This document shows, in pieces, positions 16,321-25,907 of a stretch of 45,791 nucleotides of DNA. A model generated the notes under the pieces. The model was given only the letters and a program-made list of their open reading frames with translations. It was not told where the DNA came from and searched no databases. Source of the DNA: Balneolaceae bacterium (GTDB lineage: Bacteria > Bacteroidota > Rhodothermia > Balneolales > Balneolaceae); assembly GCA_007131725.1 (NCBI GenBank), contig SLPZ01000103.1:1-45791 (forward strand), given 5' to 3'. Positions within the stretch are counted from its first letter, which is position 1, and each line of letters begins with the position of its first letter. The position numbers and the translations under genes are program-made.

Positions 16321-18279
16321 ATGATCATTATTGAAGATACGAATGAGTTATCCGATGAAGAAGGCCCGGAAAAAGAAATTTTAGTGAGCCAGAATATTAA
16401 ATCTCTGATTTGTCTCCCGATTCAAATTAATGGCGAACCTTTCGGGCTTTTGGGTATTGATGCAGTTTATAAAAAAGGAAATTGGGACAAAGAACAAATT
16501 TCCTCATTCTATGTACTATCTACAGTAATGGCTGATATATTATTAAAAAATATCACTGAAAGTAAACTGCAAAACATTAACAGACTGCAGGATATTGTAA
16601 TGAATCTTTCTACAAGTTTCATCAATATTCCTCTTAATGAAATAGATAATTCTGTAGAAAAATCACTCTCTGATATTGGTAACTTCGTTGATGCAGACAG
16701 GGCCTACATTTTTAGATATAATGAGAAAAAAACTACAGTAAGCAATTCGCACGAGTGGTGTAACGATGGTATCTCACCGCATATACAAGATTTGCAGGAC
16801 ATTCCTTTAAGTGTAGTTGGCGACTGGTATGAAACTCATATGATAGGAAATCCCGTCATTATAAATGACGTGAGCAAACTGCCTGAAAGCCATGAACAAA
16901 AGAAAATTCTGGACATGCAGGATATTAAAAGCGTGGTTGCATTTCCATTGATTTCTAAAGGCGAATATTTGGGGTTTGTGGGTTTCGACTCTGTTAAAAA
17001 GAAGCATCTATATTCAGATAAAGAAATCAATATATTAAATGTGTTTGCACAAATGCTCGTGAATGTGATTGAACGGCAGCGGATGCAGAGCCATTTAATA
17101 GCCAGCCGCGAAGAGGCAGATCGTTCTAATAAGGCAAAGTCAATATTTTTGGCGAATATGAGCCATGAGCTTCGAACTCCCCTCAATGGTGTCATTGGAT
17201 TTCTTGATATGCTCAATCATACCAATCTCACATCAGAGCAGTACCGGTACATAATTAGTGCAATGAAATCCGCTGAAAGTTTGATGAGTATTATCAACGA
17301 TATATTAGACCTGTCGAAGGTAGAAGCAGGTAAACTTGAGCTGGAAGAAGAAGAGACTAATCTGCATGACTTAATTCAACAATCTGTAGATATAATCAGA
17401 TACAGTGCTAACAAAAAAGGACTGATGGTAAATATAAATATTTCAGATAATGTACCTTTATACGCTATCGTAGATCCATTACGGTTAAAACAAATCCTGG
17501 TGAATCTTGTTGGAAATGCAGTTAAATTTACAAAGAAAGGAAAAGTTGATTTATCCTTAAGATTTAAAAAAGATGTGAGAACGAATAATACCGGTTATTT
17601 TACTTTCGAAGTGTTAGACACAGGAATAGGAATTTCTGAGGATAAGAAAGACAAACTTTTTAAAGCATTTTCTCAACTCGATTCTACTTTTAATCGTGAA
17701 TATGGCGGTACGGGTCTTGGTTTGATTATTTCTAATATGCTTGCCAAGAAGATGGGAAGTGTAATTGAGTTTGAAAGTAAATTAAGTGTTGGCAGCCGCT
17801 TTTACTTTACCATTAAAAGTGAATACTTGAATCAAGAAGACGTTCAGGGTTTATCTCAAAAAGAGGAACATAAAAAAGCGATTGCCAATCCAAATTTGAA
17901 ACCTGTTATTTTAATCGTTGAGGATACCGACTTAAACCGAATACTGGTTAAAACATTGATTAAAAAAATATATCCAAAAGCAACAGTTTTTGAAGCTGTA
18001 AACGGTGAGGAGGCTATAACGAAATACACGGAGAAAAATCCCGATATCATTTTAATGGACATTCAGATGCCGGTTCTGAATGGTTTTGAGGCAACAAGGA
18101 AAATAAGAGAGATTGAGAAGGACTCTGGTAAACATGTTCACATAGTTGCATTAACAGCGAGTGTAACCTCAGAAGCCGAAGAAAAATGCCTTGAGTACGG
18201 TATGGATTATTATATCGCAAAACCTTTTCGCGATGTTCAGATTAAGAGTGTCATCGACAGGTTTGTAATAAGCAATTAG
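16321..18279 (+). CDS. Hybrid histidine kinase, C-terminal part (GAF-GAF-HisKA-HATPase-REC)
   Basis: About 652 residues from the ATG at 16321; the ORF track starts at GTG 16306. It opens with the second half of GAF 2 (IKSLICLPIQINGEPFGLLGID), then GAF 3 (ADRAYIFRYNE ... IKSVVAFPLISKGEYLGFVGFD). The dimerisation/phosphoacceptor helix is FLANMSHELRTPLNGVIGF (His near residue 282). The ATPase domain has N box ILVNLVGNAVKFT and G boxes DTGIGIS and GGTGLGLIIS. The receiver has phosphoacceptor Asp near 580 in IILMDIQMP and Lys in IAKPF. All catalytic residues look intact, which argues against long decay. No output domain or partner regulator is adjacent. The gene converges on nuoH. Confidence 0.88.
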   Translation: MIIIEDTNELSDEEGPEKEILVSQNIKSLICLPIQINGEPFGLLGIDAVYKKGNWDKEQISSFYVLSTVMADILLKNITESKLQNINRLQDIVMNLSTSFINIPLNEIDNSVEKSLSDIGNFVDADRAYIFRYNEKKTTVSNSHEWCNDGISPHIQDLQDIPLSVVGDWYETHMIGNPVIINDVSKLPESHEQKKILDMQDIKSVVAFPLISKGEYLGFVGFDSVKKKHLYSDKEINILNVFAQMLVNVIERQRMQSHLIASREEADRSNKAKSIFLANMSHELRTPLNGVIGFLDMLNHTNLTSEQYRYIISAMKSAESLMSIINDILDLSKVEAGKLELEEEETNLHDLIQQSVDIIRYSANKKGLMVNINISDNVPLYAIVDPLRLKQILVNLVGNAVKFTKKGKVDLSLRFKKDVRTNNTGYFTFEVLDTGIGISEDKKDKLFKAFSQLDSTFNREYGGTGLGLIISNMLAKKMGSVIEFESKLSVGSRFYFTIKSEYLNQEDVQGLSQKEEHKKAIANPNLKPVILIVEDTDLNRILVKTLIKKIYPKATVFEAVNGEEAITKYTEKNPDIILMDIQMPVLNGFEATRKIREIEKDSGKHVHIVALTASVTSEAEEKCLEYGMDYYIAKPFRDVQIKSVIDRFVISN

Positions 18280-18374
18280 GATTATTAATTGAAGAGAAAT
18301 TGGGAGAGGGGAAACACAGATCTTATATGCCAGTAACGTTTCCCTTCAGAAATTCAAAAACAGTTGATCACTAT

Positions 18375-19376
18375 TTACCCAATAATAAAATAGAGTATAG
18401 CAGCGATTACAATAAAGTTTATAATGCTGAGCGGCAGCAATCTCGACCACCCCAGTTTCATTACCTGATTGAATTTAAATCTCGGAATCGTCCAACGCAC
18501 CCAGATAAAGACGAATACAAAGAATGCGGTTTTAGCCGTGAAGACTAAAACATCAAGAATTCCTTTTGTGACGGGTGAGAGTTCAGGCAGCCAATAACCT
18601 GCAAAAGGAAGATGATAGCTGCCAAAAAAGAAAGTGACCATGAGCATGGAGTTTATCACCACGTGCATATATTCGGCGAGGAAGAACATTCCGAATTTCA
18701 TGGAGCTGTATTCGGTGTGAAAACCGCCCACAAGTTCCTGCTCAGCTTCCACAAGGTCGAAAGGAGTCCGGTTGCTTTCTGCAAATGCTGCAATTATGAA
18801 AATGATCGCTCCAAGCGGATTCAGAAATACAAACCACCAGGTTTCCTGGGCAACGGCGACATCCACCACACTAAGTGATCCCACAAAAATCACCACAGAA
18901 GCCACAGCCATACCAAGCGGCAGCTCATAACTGATCATCTGCGCGGCCGCCCTCAAACCGCCGAGCAGCGAATATTTACTGTTTGATGCCCATCCGGCAA
19001 GGGTAACCCCGTACACTCCAAGCGAGGCAACCGCCAGCAGGTACAGCACACCGGCATTGATATCAGTTGCATAGAGGCCTTCTCCAAAGGGTATTACAGC
19101 TATGGTCATTAATGCGGTCACAACGGGTATCATCGGGGCAAAGGTGTGCAGAAAACGGTTACCCGCAGTGGGTGTTACATCCTCTTTGAGTAGAAGTTTA
19201 ACTACATCGGCAAGGGGCTGAAAAAGCCCGAATGGCCCCACCCGATTCGGCCCTACCCGGTTTTGTATGAATCCCGCAATTCGCCTTTCAGCATAAACGG
19301 TAATTGCCGCAGAGTTAAGCAGCATGAAAAGTGCAACTCCAAGCACGATAAATGATGTAGCAGTAACTTCAGCCAT
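18375..19376 (-). CDS. nuoH: NADH-quinone oxidoreductase subunit H
   Basis: 333 residues and about eight TM helices. NuoH holds the quinone-binding chamber at the junction of the membrane and peripheral arms of complex I. Diagnostic segments are YAERRIAGFIQNRVGPNRVGPFGLFQPLADVVKLL, the SNSKYSLLGGLRAAAQMISYELPLG loop, AESNRTPFDLVEAEQELVGGFHTEYSSMKF with its conserved acidic residues, and RWTIPRFKFNQVMKLGW. It is the last nuo gene of the cluster; a convergent kinase gene follows, where nuoI would be expected. Confidence 0.97.
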   Translation of the reverse strand: MAEVTATSFIVLGVALFMLLNSAAITVYAERRIAGFIQNRVGPNRVGPFGLFQPLADVVKLLLKEDVTPTAGNRFLHTFAPMIPVVTALMTIAVIPFGEGLYATDINAGVLYLLAVASLGVYGVTLAGWASNSKYSLLGGLRAAAQMISYELPLGMAVASVVIFVGSLSVVDVAVAQETWWFVFLNPLGAIIFIIAAFAESNRTPFDLVEAEQELVGGFHTEYSSMKFGMFFLAEYMHVVINSMLMVTFFFGSYHLPFAGYWLPELSPVTKGILDVLVFTAKTAFFVFVFIWVRWTIPRFKFNQVMKLGWSRLLPLSIINFIVIAAILYFIIG

Positions 19377-19452
19377 CCCTATGGTCAGTTTAACTTGAGT
19401 TAAGTATTAAAATTTTAAGCCGGATTTAATATCAAAAAATGCATCAGCCCGG

Positions 19453-21186
19453 TTATTTTGTTTTGGCGGTTTTGGTATCCGGTGATAACTGAATACCTCC
19501 TTGCTCATCCATAATTTCGTAGCTAACCCCTTCAAATGAAGCTAAATTTCCGGAAATTTCTTCCATAATTTCACGCCCCGAGGTCAGTGCAAGGTCAAGT
19601 CCGCTGTTATTGGCCGCTTCGGTGATAAATCTCCAAAGTGGCAGGCAGTCCACCTTATTGTCTTCAGTTACCCAATTATCAAAATTTGTTCCGTATCGGT
19701 CGAGTCTGCCTTCCGACATTTCAAGATCGAGCCGGCGGTTGGTGTACCGCGTTTCTTTTGCCGGAAGTGTCCGTTGAATACGCCGGTCAACGTTTACATA
19801 ACTGGCGGCGTGTTCGGCTGCAGTAGTGATCGGAATAACCAGGTCAGCAAGTTTGGTGGTTTCAGAATTGTTGGTTGCGAAATTGATCAGGTATTTCCCG
19901 TCAAGATCATCAGCATTCAAAACTCCCCGGTCAACCAGGTGATCGCTTAAAAGCACTACAAGCTTTGCATTCTTCACTTTATTTTTAAGAGCTTTTTCAT
20001 CCAGTTCATTAAAACCGAGCATCCTGCTGCCATTCGTATTGGGGGCAAGGTCGTCGGTAATCAAAAAGCCGTCTCCTTTGCCTTTTTCAATATGAGTTGT
20101 AAACACCGGCGGATTGAGCCCGACCAGGTTCGCAAATTTACTTAAAACATAATTTTCTTCAACGGATGCGTGAGGGCTTCCAACGAATAAAATGTCTTTT
20201 TTGTCATGAGCTTCTATCTGCTCATTAAATGTCGCGATGGCATTATTCCATGAAGACAGAATCTGTTCGCCATCCAGCTTTTGCTTTGGTTTAGAAGCGC
20301 GGTTTTCGTTGAAAATCCTGTAAGCTTCGCGGCCTTCATCCGGCATCCAGTGATCGTTAACCTCTTCATTAAAGCGTGGTGTAATTCTCAATACCAGGTT
20401 GTCCCGTGTCCAAAGGTCAATGTTGCACCCTTTGCCATTTGTAATGTCGATACTTGGGGTCTGATTCATTTCCCATACACGGGCTTTGAACCGGAAATCT
20501 GCTGATGTCAGGGCACCCACAGGACAAATATCCACGGTGTTCAGCGAGTACGGATCATCAAACTCACGGCCGGGAGCTGTTATGGGATAATTTTTATCTC
20601 CTCGCGAAGTAATTGTAAGCTGGTGTGTTTTACTGATTTCCTCGGTAAAACGTGTACAGCGTGTACAATTGATACACCGTTCGGCGTCCAGCACCACTCG
20701 TGGGCCAAGCTGAACGCGTTTGGGTTTGTGGACTTTCTTTACCTCAAAACGGCTGCCCTCGGGGCCATACTTGTAGGTTTGAATCTGAAGCGGACATTCT
20801 CCGGCCTGGTCGCAAATCGGGCAGTCGAGCGGGTGGTTAATCAGGATAAATTCAAGATTATCTTTTTGCGCCCGCCGCACTTCCTCGTCGGTTTCCTGCG
20901 TATGAACAACCATATCATCGGCAACATCCACATTGCAGGAGGTCTGGAGCTTTGGAAACCAGCGGATTACCTTATTGCCATTGTCGTCAATTTCATATTC
21001 ACCGGTCTCCCTGCTTTTTACATACATACCAACTTTAACCATACACTGCCGGCAGTTGGCAGGTATCGACATAGAGGGATGATAGCAGAAAAACGGTACT
21101 TCTTTTCCTAAATCCTGAATAAACTGAAGCAGCTTGTGCTGGCCTTCAAATTCGTAAGCTTGACCGTCAATGATAACCTGAGGCAT
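19453..21186 (-). CDS. nuoG: NADH-quinone oxidoreductase subunit G, short form
   Basis: 577 residues, against about 900 in E. coli. The N-terminus has a [2Fe-2S] ferredoxin domain (CYHPSMSIPANCRQCMVKV plus a later Cys), the His/Cys cluster region (CPICDQAGECPLQ), and a [4Fe-4S] motif CINCTRCTRF with DICPVGAL. A molybdopterin oxidoreductase-like domain starts near residue 245 and is abbreviated; the LADLVIPITTAAEHAASYVNVDRRIQRT segment is present. It carries electrons from NuoF/E towards NuoI/B. The truncated molybdopterin-like part is non-catalytic in complex I, so loss of its end is tolerable. Confidence 0.93.
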   Translation of the reverse strand: MPQVIIDGQAYEFEGQHKLLQFIQDLGKEVPFFCYHPSMSIPANCRQCMVKVGMYVKSRETGEYEIDDNGNKVIRWFPKLQTSCNVDVADDMVVHTQETDEEVRRAQKDNLEFILINHPLDCPICDQAGECPLQIQTYKYGPEGSRFEVKKVHKPKRVQLGPRVVLDAERCINCTRCTRFTEEISKTHQLTITSRGDKNYPITAPGREFDDPYSLNTVDICPVGALTSADFRFKARVWEMNQTPSIDITNGKGCNIDLWTRDNLVLRITPRFNEEVNDHWMPDEGREAYRIFNENRASKPKQKLDGEQILSSWNNAIATFNEQIEAHDKKDILFVGSPHASVEENYVLSKFANLVGLNPPVFTTHIEKGKGDGFLITDDLAPNTNGSRMLGFNELDEKALKNKVKNAKLVVLLSDHLVDRGVLNADDLDGKYLINFATNNSETTKLADLVIPITTAAEHAASYVNVDRRIQRTLPAKETRYTNRRLDLEMSEGRLDRYGTNFDNWVTEDNKVDCLPLWRFITEAANNSGLDLALTSGREIMEEISGNLASFEGVSYEIMDEQGGIQLSPDTKTAKTK

Positions 21187-21346
21187 CGTTTTGGAGTGTT
21201 GATTTAAGATTTTTGAATTATGATTTAGTATGCAGTGTCAATCAGCCTTTTTGTACTGTTTTCTTTGAAATAATAAAAATAGATGCAAATTCAGGATTGT
21301 AATTGATGTTGTTAATTTATAAATAAATCACCAATCAAAAATCCAA

Positions 21347-22642
21347 TCACGCAATTGCATGTACAGATTTCTTACATCGGGCTTCAAACTCATTGCGGAA
21401 TCGTGTGATGGTATAGCGCACCGGCCATGCGGCTGCATCGGCAAGAGCGCATATGGTTCTTCCTTCCATCTGAGTGGTAATGTCGAGCAAAAGATCGAGA
21501 TCTTTAATCTCTCCCTCACCGTTTTTAATTTTTAGCAGAATTTTTACGAGCCATCCGGTTCCCTCCCGGCAGGGAGTACACTGGCCGCAAGATTCGTGGT
21601 GATAGAAATGAGCAATTCGCCAGAGTACATCCACCATATCGGTGTCCTCATCCATCACTACCAAACCGGCGGTCCCGAGCATGGATCCTACCGTTCTTAA
21701 TGAATCGGCATCCATGGTGATTCCTTCGAGCTGATCGGCACGTAAAACCGGGGTTGATGATCCGCCCGGTATCACTGCTTTTAATTCTTTATCGTTTCTC
21801 ATCCCGCCTGCCACTTCATTTATCAAATCGAGAACGGGAATGCCGCTTGGCAGTTCATAAACACCGGGCCGGTTCACATGACCTGAGATTCCATATAAAA
21901 TCGGGCCTGGGTGATTTTCTGCGCCAATACTTTTAAACCAGTCAGCACCTTTGTTGATTACACTGGTTACATGTGCAAGCGTTTCAATATTGTTGATGGT
22001 TGTGGGACGCCCCCACAAACCTTTCTGAGCCGGAAATGGCGGTTTAATCCGTGGATATCCCCGTTTTCCTTCAAGCGATTCGAGCATTGAAGTTTCCTCG
22101 CCGCAGATATAGGCCCCGGCGCCGGAATGCACGTAAAAATCTACACTATAATCACTGCCCAAAATATTTTTCCCGATATATCCTTTATCATAGGCGTCCT
22201 GAATGGCTTTGTTCATCATGTCGATGTACACCTTGTATTCGCCACGGATATATACATAGATTGTTGTGATTTCCATAGCGTAAGCGGCTATCAGAGCCCC
22301 TTCAATAAATACGTGCGGGTTATATTCAAAAATCTTTCTGTCTTTAAAGGTACCCGGCTCTGATTCATCTCCGTTGCAGGCAAGATACCTGGGTTTGCCG
22401 TCAGCAGGCGGCATGAAAGACCACTTCAGCCCGGCATTAAATCCGGCTCCGCCTCTTCCGCGGATATTGGCTTCTTTCACCTCATTAATTACACTTTTTT
22501 GATCAGGCCATTTATCCTTGTCTTTTAAAACCGACTCAAAAGCTTTGTATCCGCCGTTTTTTGTATAAACATCAATTTTATGCAGATCTTTGATGTCGGG
22601 GATCAAAACAGGTTCGTAATTTTTCCAGTCAACAGTGCTCAT
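21347..22642 (-). CDS. nuoF: NADH-quinone oxidoreductase subunit F
   Basis: 431 residues. It binds NADH and FMN and starts the electron chain. Motifs: GRGGAGFNAGLKWSFMP for FMN/NADH, ACNGDESEPGTFKDR, GAYICGEETSMLESLEGKRGYPRIKPPFPA, and the N3 [4Fe-4S] ligands in ESCGQCTPCREGTGW with the later TICALADAAAWP cysteine. It is 5 nt downstream of nuoE; the 160-nt spacer before nuoG is longer than others in the operon, and I see no clear promoter in it. Confidence 0.97.
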   Translation of the reverse strand: MSTVDWKNYEPVLIPDIKDLHKIDVYTKNGGYKAFESVLKDKDKWPDQKSVINEVKEANIRGRGGAGFNAGLKWSFMPPADGKPRYLACNGDESEPGTFKDRKIFEYNPHVFIEGALIAAYAMEITTIYVYIRGEYKVYIDMMNKAIQDAYDKGYIGKNILGSDYSVDFYVHSGAGAYICGEETSMLESLEGKRGYPRIKPPFPAQKGLWGRPTTINNIETLAHVTSVINKGADWFKSIGAENHPGPILYGISGHVNRPGVYELPSGIPVLDLINEVAGGMRNDKELKAVIPGGSSTPVLRADQLEGITMDADSLRTVGSMLGTAGLVVMDEDTDMVDVLWRIAHFYHHESCGQCTPCREGTGWLVKILLKIKNGEGEIKDLDLLLDITTQMEGRTICALADAAAWPVRYTITRFRNEFEARCKKSVHAIA

Positions 22643-22647
22643 AAATA

Positions 22648-23178
22648 TTAAGTATTCTTATGCTGTGGCATTCTGATTTTTTCGTACTCCGGCTTTTCAC
22701 CATTTTTCAGAGAATCAATCAGCTTGTCAACTTTTTCAGGTGTCAGGTTATTTACGTAATTATCATTGGTAACCTGAAGCATGGGAGCATAGCCGCAGGC
22801 ACCCAGACATTCCACCTGGTTCAGGGTAAACATGCCGTCTTCCGTTGTTTGTCCTGTTTTAATGCCCAGTTTTTCTTCGAGATATTCCAGGATATCGTAT
22901 CCGCCGCAAAGCTGGCAGCTCAGGCAGGTACACACGTCAAGCACATGTTTTCCTTTTTCTTCTTTATAATACTGTGTGTAAAAGGTTGCTACGCCATGTA
23001 CGTGCGCTTCAGGCAGGCCAAGTGTATCGGCTACAAGTTTTTGCACTTCGGGTTTAACATGCCCGAAGCGGTTTTGAGCAATCCATAAAGCAGGCAGTGT
23101 AACCGGCTTTACTTCGGGATACCTTGCCTTCAGCTTTTCAATTTCTTTGAGGTCTTCTTTGGTAAATTCGTACGCCAT
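22648..23178 (-). CDS. nuoE: NADH-quinone oxidoreductase subunit E
   Basis: 176 residues of the thioredoxin-like [2Fe-2S] family. The ligands are in VCTCLSCQLCGGYD and VECLGACGYAPM. The N-terminal helical region (LPALWIAQNRFGHV, TLGLPEAHVHGVATFYTQYY) is typical. It forms the dehydrogenase unit with NuoF and NuoG and holds cluster N1a. It is spaced 5 nt from both nuoD and nuoF. Confidence 0.96.
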   Translation of the reverse strand: MAYEFTKEDLKEIEKLKARYPEVKPVTLPALWIAQNRFGHVKPEVQKLVADTLGLPEAHVHGVATFYTQYYKEEKGKHVLDVCTCLSCQLCGGYDILEYLEEKLGIKTGQTTEDGMFTLNQVECLGACGYAPMLQVTNDNYVNNLTPEKVDKLIDSLKNGEKPEYEKIRMPQHKNT

Positions 23179-23183
23179 AATTC

Positions 23184-24476
23184 TTATTTGTCAGCTTCTC
23201 CGAGTACAGGGTCCACACCGCCTATAATCACAACCGTATCGGCAACCATTTCACCGTCGAGCATGTTTTCGAGTACTTGCAGGTTCGTAAATGATGGTGC
23301 ATTAATTTTTAATCTCCAGGGATGCCCGGTTCCATCACTCTGGATGTAATACCCGAGTTCTCCTTTGGGTGATTCTACCGCGTGATAAGCCTCAGCTCCA
23401 TCCGGCGGACAAATTCCCGTATCGGTCATCATAAAATCGTGAATCATGCCTTCCATAGAATAGTAAACTTCATCTTTTGATGGATAGGCCTGCTTTGCGT
23501 TGTCAGTCCGGATCGGGCCTGTTGGAAGTTTATCAATGCACTGCCTGATAATTCTGATACTTTCACTCATCTCTTCCATCCGCACATAATACCGGGCAAG
23601 GTTGTCGCCTTCGAGCCTTGTTGGCACTTTAAATTCTACATCATTATACCGGAGATAAGGCGAGAATTTACGGATATCCAGCGGATAGCCGGTAGCTCTC
23701 AGTACCGGTCCGGTTGCGCCTGAATTGAGGGCATCTTCTGTTTTCAAAACACCTACGGCTTCATTTCTGTCAAAAAATATGCGGTTTCTGTCAAGCAGTT
23801 TGTGATAATCCCTGATTTCGTTGGGGAAAGTTTCGACAAACTCTTTTATAGATGCCATAGCTTCATCAGTGATATCGTTTGCCACACCTCCAACTCTTGC
23901 GTGGGAAACGGTGAACCGGTGACCGGCAATCCGGTCCATAATGTCATAAATTTTTTCCCTCTCCTTAAACGTCCAGATAAAGAAAGAAACGGCGCCTGCG
24001 TCCATAACCATTGTGCCGAGCCAGAGAAGATGTGATGAAATTCTTGCAAGTTCACAACCAATCATCCGGATGTAATGGGCACGCTCCGGAACTTCAACAT
24101 TGGCAATTTTTTCGACCGCGGTACAAAGCGCAACATTGTTGCTGTAAGGAGAGAGGTAGTCCATGCGGTCGGTGTAGGGCATGAATTCCTGGTACGTTTT
24201 ATTTTCTGCAATTTTTTCCACTCCGCGGTGCAGGTAGCCGATGTCAACCTTGCATTTTTCGATGGTTTCCCCATCAAGCTGCAAAACCAGCCGGAGCACA
24301 CCGTGTGTTGCCGGATGCTGCGGCCCCATATTCAATACCATTTTTGTCGTCAGCGGATCGCCGTCATCCAGTTCTTCAACGGTGGTGTGTTTGTCTTCGA
24401 GGCTTTGATAGAGCTTTTTTTGATGCTCTTTGAAGAACGACGATTGTACCTTGTCTTGAATGTCTGTCAGTTTCAT
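23184..24476 (-). CDS. nuoD: NADH-quinone oxidoreductase subunit D
   Basis: 430 residues. NuoD lines the quinone site in the peripheral arm. MGPQHPATHGVLRLVLQLDGE near residue 51 carries the conserved HPATHG quinone-site loop. YLHRGVEKIAENKTYQEFMPYTDRMDYL and the C-terminal GGVDPVLGEADK also match. It is not fused to NuoC, in contrast to E. coli nuoCD. Confidence 0.97.
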   Translation of the reverse strand: MKLTDIQDKVQSSFFKEHQKKLYQSLEDKHTTVEELDDGDPLTTKMVLNMGPQHPATHGVLRLVLQLDGETIEKCKVDIGYLHRGVEKIAENKTYQEFMPYTDRMDYLSPYSNNVALCTAVEKIANVEVPERAHYIRMIGCELARISSHLLWLGTMVMDAGAVSFFIWTFKEREKIYDIMDRIAGHRFTVSHARVGGVANDITDEAMASIKEFVETFPNEIRDYHKLLDRNRIFFDRNEAVGVLKTEDALNSGATGPVLRATGYPLDIRKFSPYLRYNDVEFKVPTRLEGDNLARYYVRMEEMSESIRIIRQCIDKLPTGPIRTDNAKQAYPSKDEVYYSMEGMIHDFMMTDTGICPPDGAEAYHAVESPKGELGYYIQSDGTGHPWRLKINAPSFTNLQVLENMLDGEMVADTVVIIGGVDPVLGEADK

Positions 24477-24485
24477 AAAAAATCG

Positions 24486-24998
24486 TTATTCAGTGTCGGG
24501 AGTAGAGCTTGGCAATTCAATAGAACCGGGAATTCCAAGCAGGGGAAACTCTTTTCGAAGCGGGTAGTATTGGAAATCTTCCGGCATGTATATTCGTCTC
24601 AGATCCGGATGGTTCCTGAAATGAATTCCAAACATATCAAACACTTCCCGTTCGTTCCAGCTTGCCGACGGCCAGACTCCGGTTACTGAATCCAGTTCAG
24701 GACTTTCTTCCTCACATCGAACTTTCAAAAAAAGCCTGGTTGGATTTTTAAGTGAAAGCAAATTGTAAACCACTTCAAAACGTTCTTCGGAGGTGTACCT
24801 ATCGATTGCAAAAATATCACTCAAATAGACATAATGAAGTTCCTTTTTCAGGTGTTTGCAAATATCTACAACAGAATCGGCATCAACCAAAACAAAAGTG
24901 TCTCCTGAAGATTGGTAAACATTAAGGACCTTGTCAGAAAATGTTTCCGTGAGGCTTTCTACCGTATTTTGCAGGTGTTCTGATAATTCTAAACTCAT
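24486..24998 (-). CDS. nuoC: NADH-quinone oxidoreductase subunit C
   Basis: 170 residues, the 30 kDa subunit. The signature is SVTGVWPSASWNEREVFDMFGI, followed by HPDLRRIYMPEDFQYYPLRKEFPL. The N-terminal 60 residues are variable, as usual. The subunit helps join the dehydrogenase unit to NuoB/D. Short spacers on both sides place it in the nuo transcript. Confidence 0.96.
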   Translation of the reverse strand: MSLELSEHLQNTVESLTETFSDKVLNVYQSSGDTFVLVDADSVVDICKHLKKELHYVYLSDIFAIDRYTSEERFEVVYNLLSLKNPTRLFLKVRCEEESPELDSVTGVWPSASWNEREVFDMFGIHFRNHPDLRRIYMPEDFQYYPLRKEFPLLGIPGSIELPSSTPDTE

Positions 24999-25001
24999 AG
25001 A

Positions 25002-25484
25002 TCAGGTATCGAGCATTATGGAGTGTTCGCTTTTAATTTTGTCCTGAATTTTCATCAGGGCGTGCAGCACGGCATCTGGGCGCGGCGGACAACCGGAGAT
25101 GTATGCATCAACGGGAAGGAAATTATCAACACCCTGAACCACACCGTAACAGCGGTGCATCCCCCCGGTAGAAGCACAGGCACCCATGGCGATACACCAT
25201 TTGGGATCGGGCATCTGGTCCCAGATTCTCCGTATAGCGTGAGACATTTTGTAGGAACACCAGCCGGCAACAATCATTACATCTGCCTGCCTGGGTGAAA
25301 AACGCATCACTTCGGAACCGAAGCGAGCGGCATCGTACCTCGGCCCGGCAAATGCCATCATCTCGATGGCACAACAGGCGAGCCCCATCGGCATGGGCCA
25401 GGCCGCATTCGAACGAGCCCAGTTCACTAATGTATCCATTTTAGTAGTTAAATAACCTTTACCAAGGGCGCTTTCAATTCCCAT
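25002..25484 (-). CDS. nuoB: NADH-quinone oxidoreductase subunit B
   Basis: 160 residues. It holds the terminal [4Fe-4S] cluster N2, which passes electrons to quinone. The ligands are in LACCAIEMM (tandem Cys), MGACASTGG and SGCPPRPDA. The loop [25 protein letters not shown] is the conserved quinone-site helix region. It is 2 nt from nuoA. Confidence 0.97.
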   Translation of the reverse strand: MGIESALGKGYLTTKMDTLVNWARSNAAWPMPMGLACCAIEMMAFAGPRYDAARFGSEVMRFSPRQADVMIVAGWCSYKMSHAIRRIWDQMPDPKWCIAMGACASTGGMHRCYGVVQGVDNFLPVDAYISGCPPRPDAVLHALMKIQDKIKSEHSIMLDT

Positions 25485-25486
25485 AA

Positions 25487-25876
25487 TTATTCAGTAATTG
25501 CTTCGTATTTTAAATTTTTCAGATCCCAGTCTAATGTGCCTTTTTTAATTGTATATAGAAGGCCTATAAAAAGTATTACTATAAATACAACCATGGCAAT
25601 AAACGTTCCTGTTCCATGATCCATAAACCGAACAGCCCACGGAAACAGAAAAACAACTTCAAGATCGAAAACGATGAATTCCATCGCCACAAGATAAAAT
25701 GCGATGGAATATCGGTCTTTAGCCTGGCCAACGGGATCCATGCCGCTTTCATAAGGCTTTAACTTTGTGGTATTTGGCCGATAGGGGCCTAACAGTCTGG
25801 AGAGTAGCATAAAAGCCAGAGCAAGTACAATTGCCACGCCTAATAGAACAAAAATGGGGATATATTGTTCAATCAT
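25487..25876 (-). CDS. nuoA: NADH-quinone oxidoreductase subunit A
   Basis: 129 residues with three TM helices. [41 protein letters not shown] is the family signature, with the conserved acidic residues in the second helix. It is the first gene of the nuo operon and has a predicted promoter 30 nt upstream. Confidence 0.96.
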   Translation of the reverse strand: MIEQYIPIFVLLGVAIVLALAFMLLSRLLGPYRPNTTKLKPYESGMDPVGQAKDRYSIAFYLVAMEFIVFDLEVVFLFPWAVRFMDHGTGTFIAMVVFIVILFIGLLYTIKKGTLDWDLKNLKYEAITE

Positions 25877-25907
25877 GAATCTTTTCTGTAAGGTTATTTT
25901 TGCAGGC

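Noticed and set aside
18309-18344. gggaaac/gtttccc hairpin between the kinase and nuoH
   Set aside because: The loop is 22 nt and there is no T-tract, so a terminator call is too weak.
18300-18548. 82-residue ORF downstream of the kinase
   Set aside because: It lies mostly on the opposite strand of nuoH and is a shadow frame.
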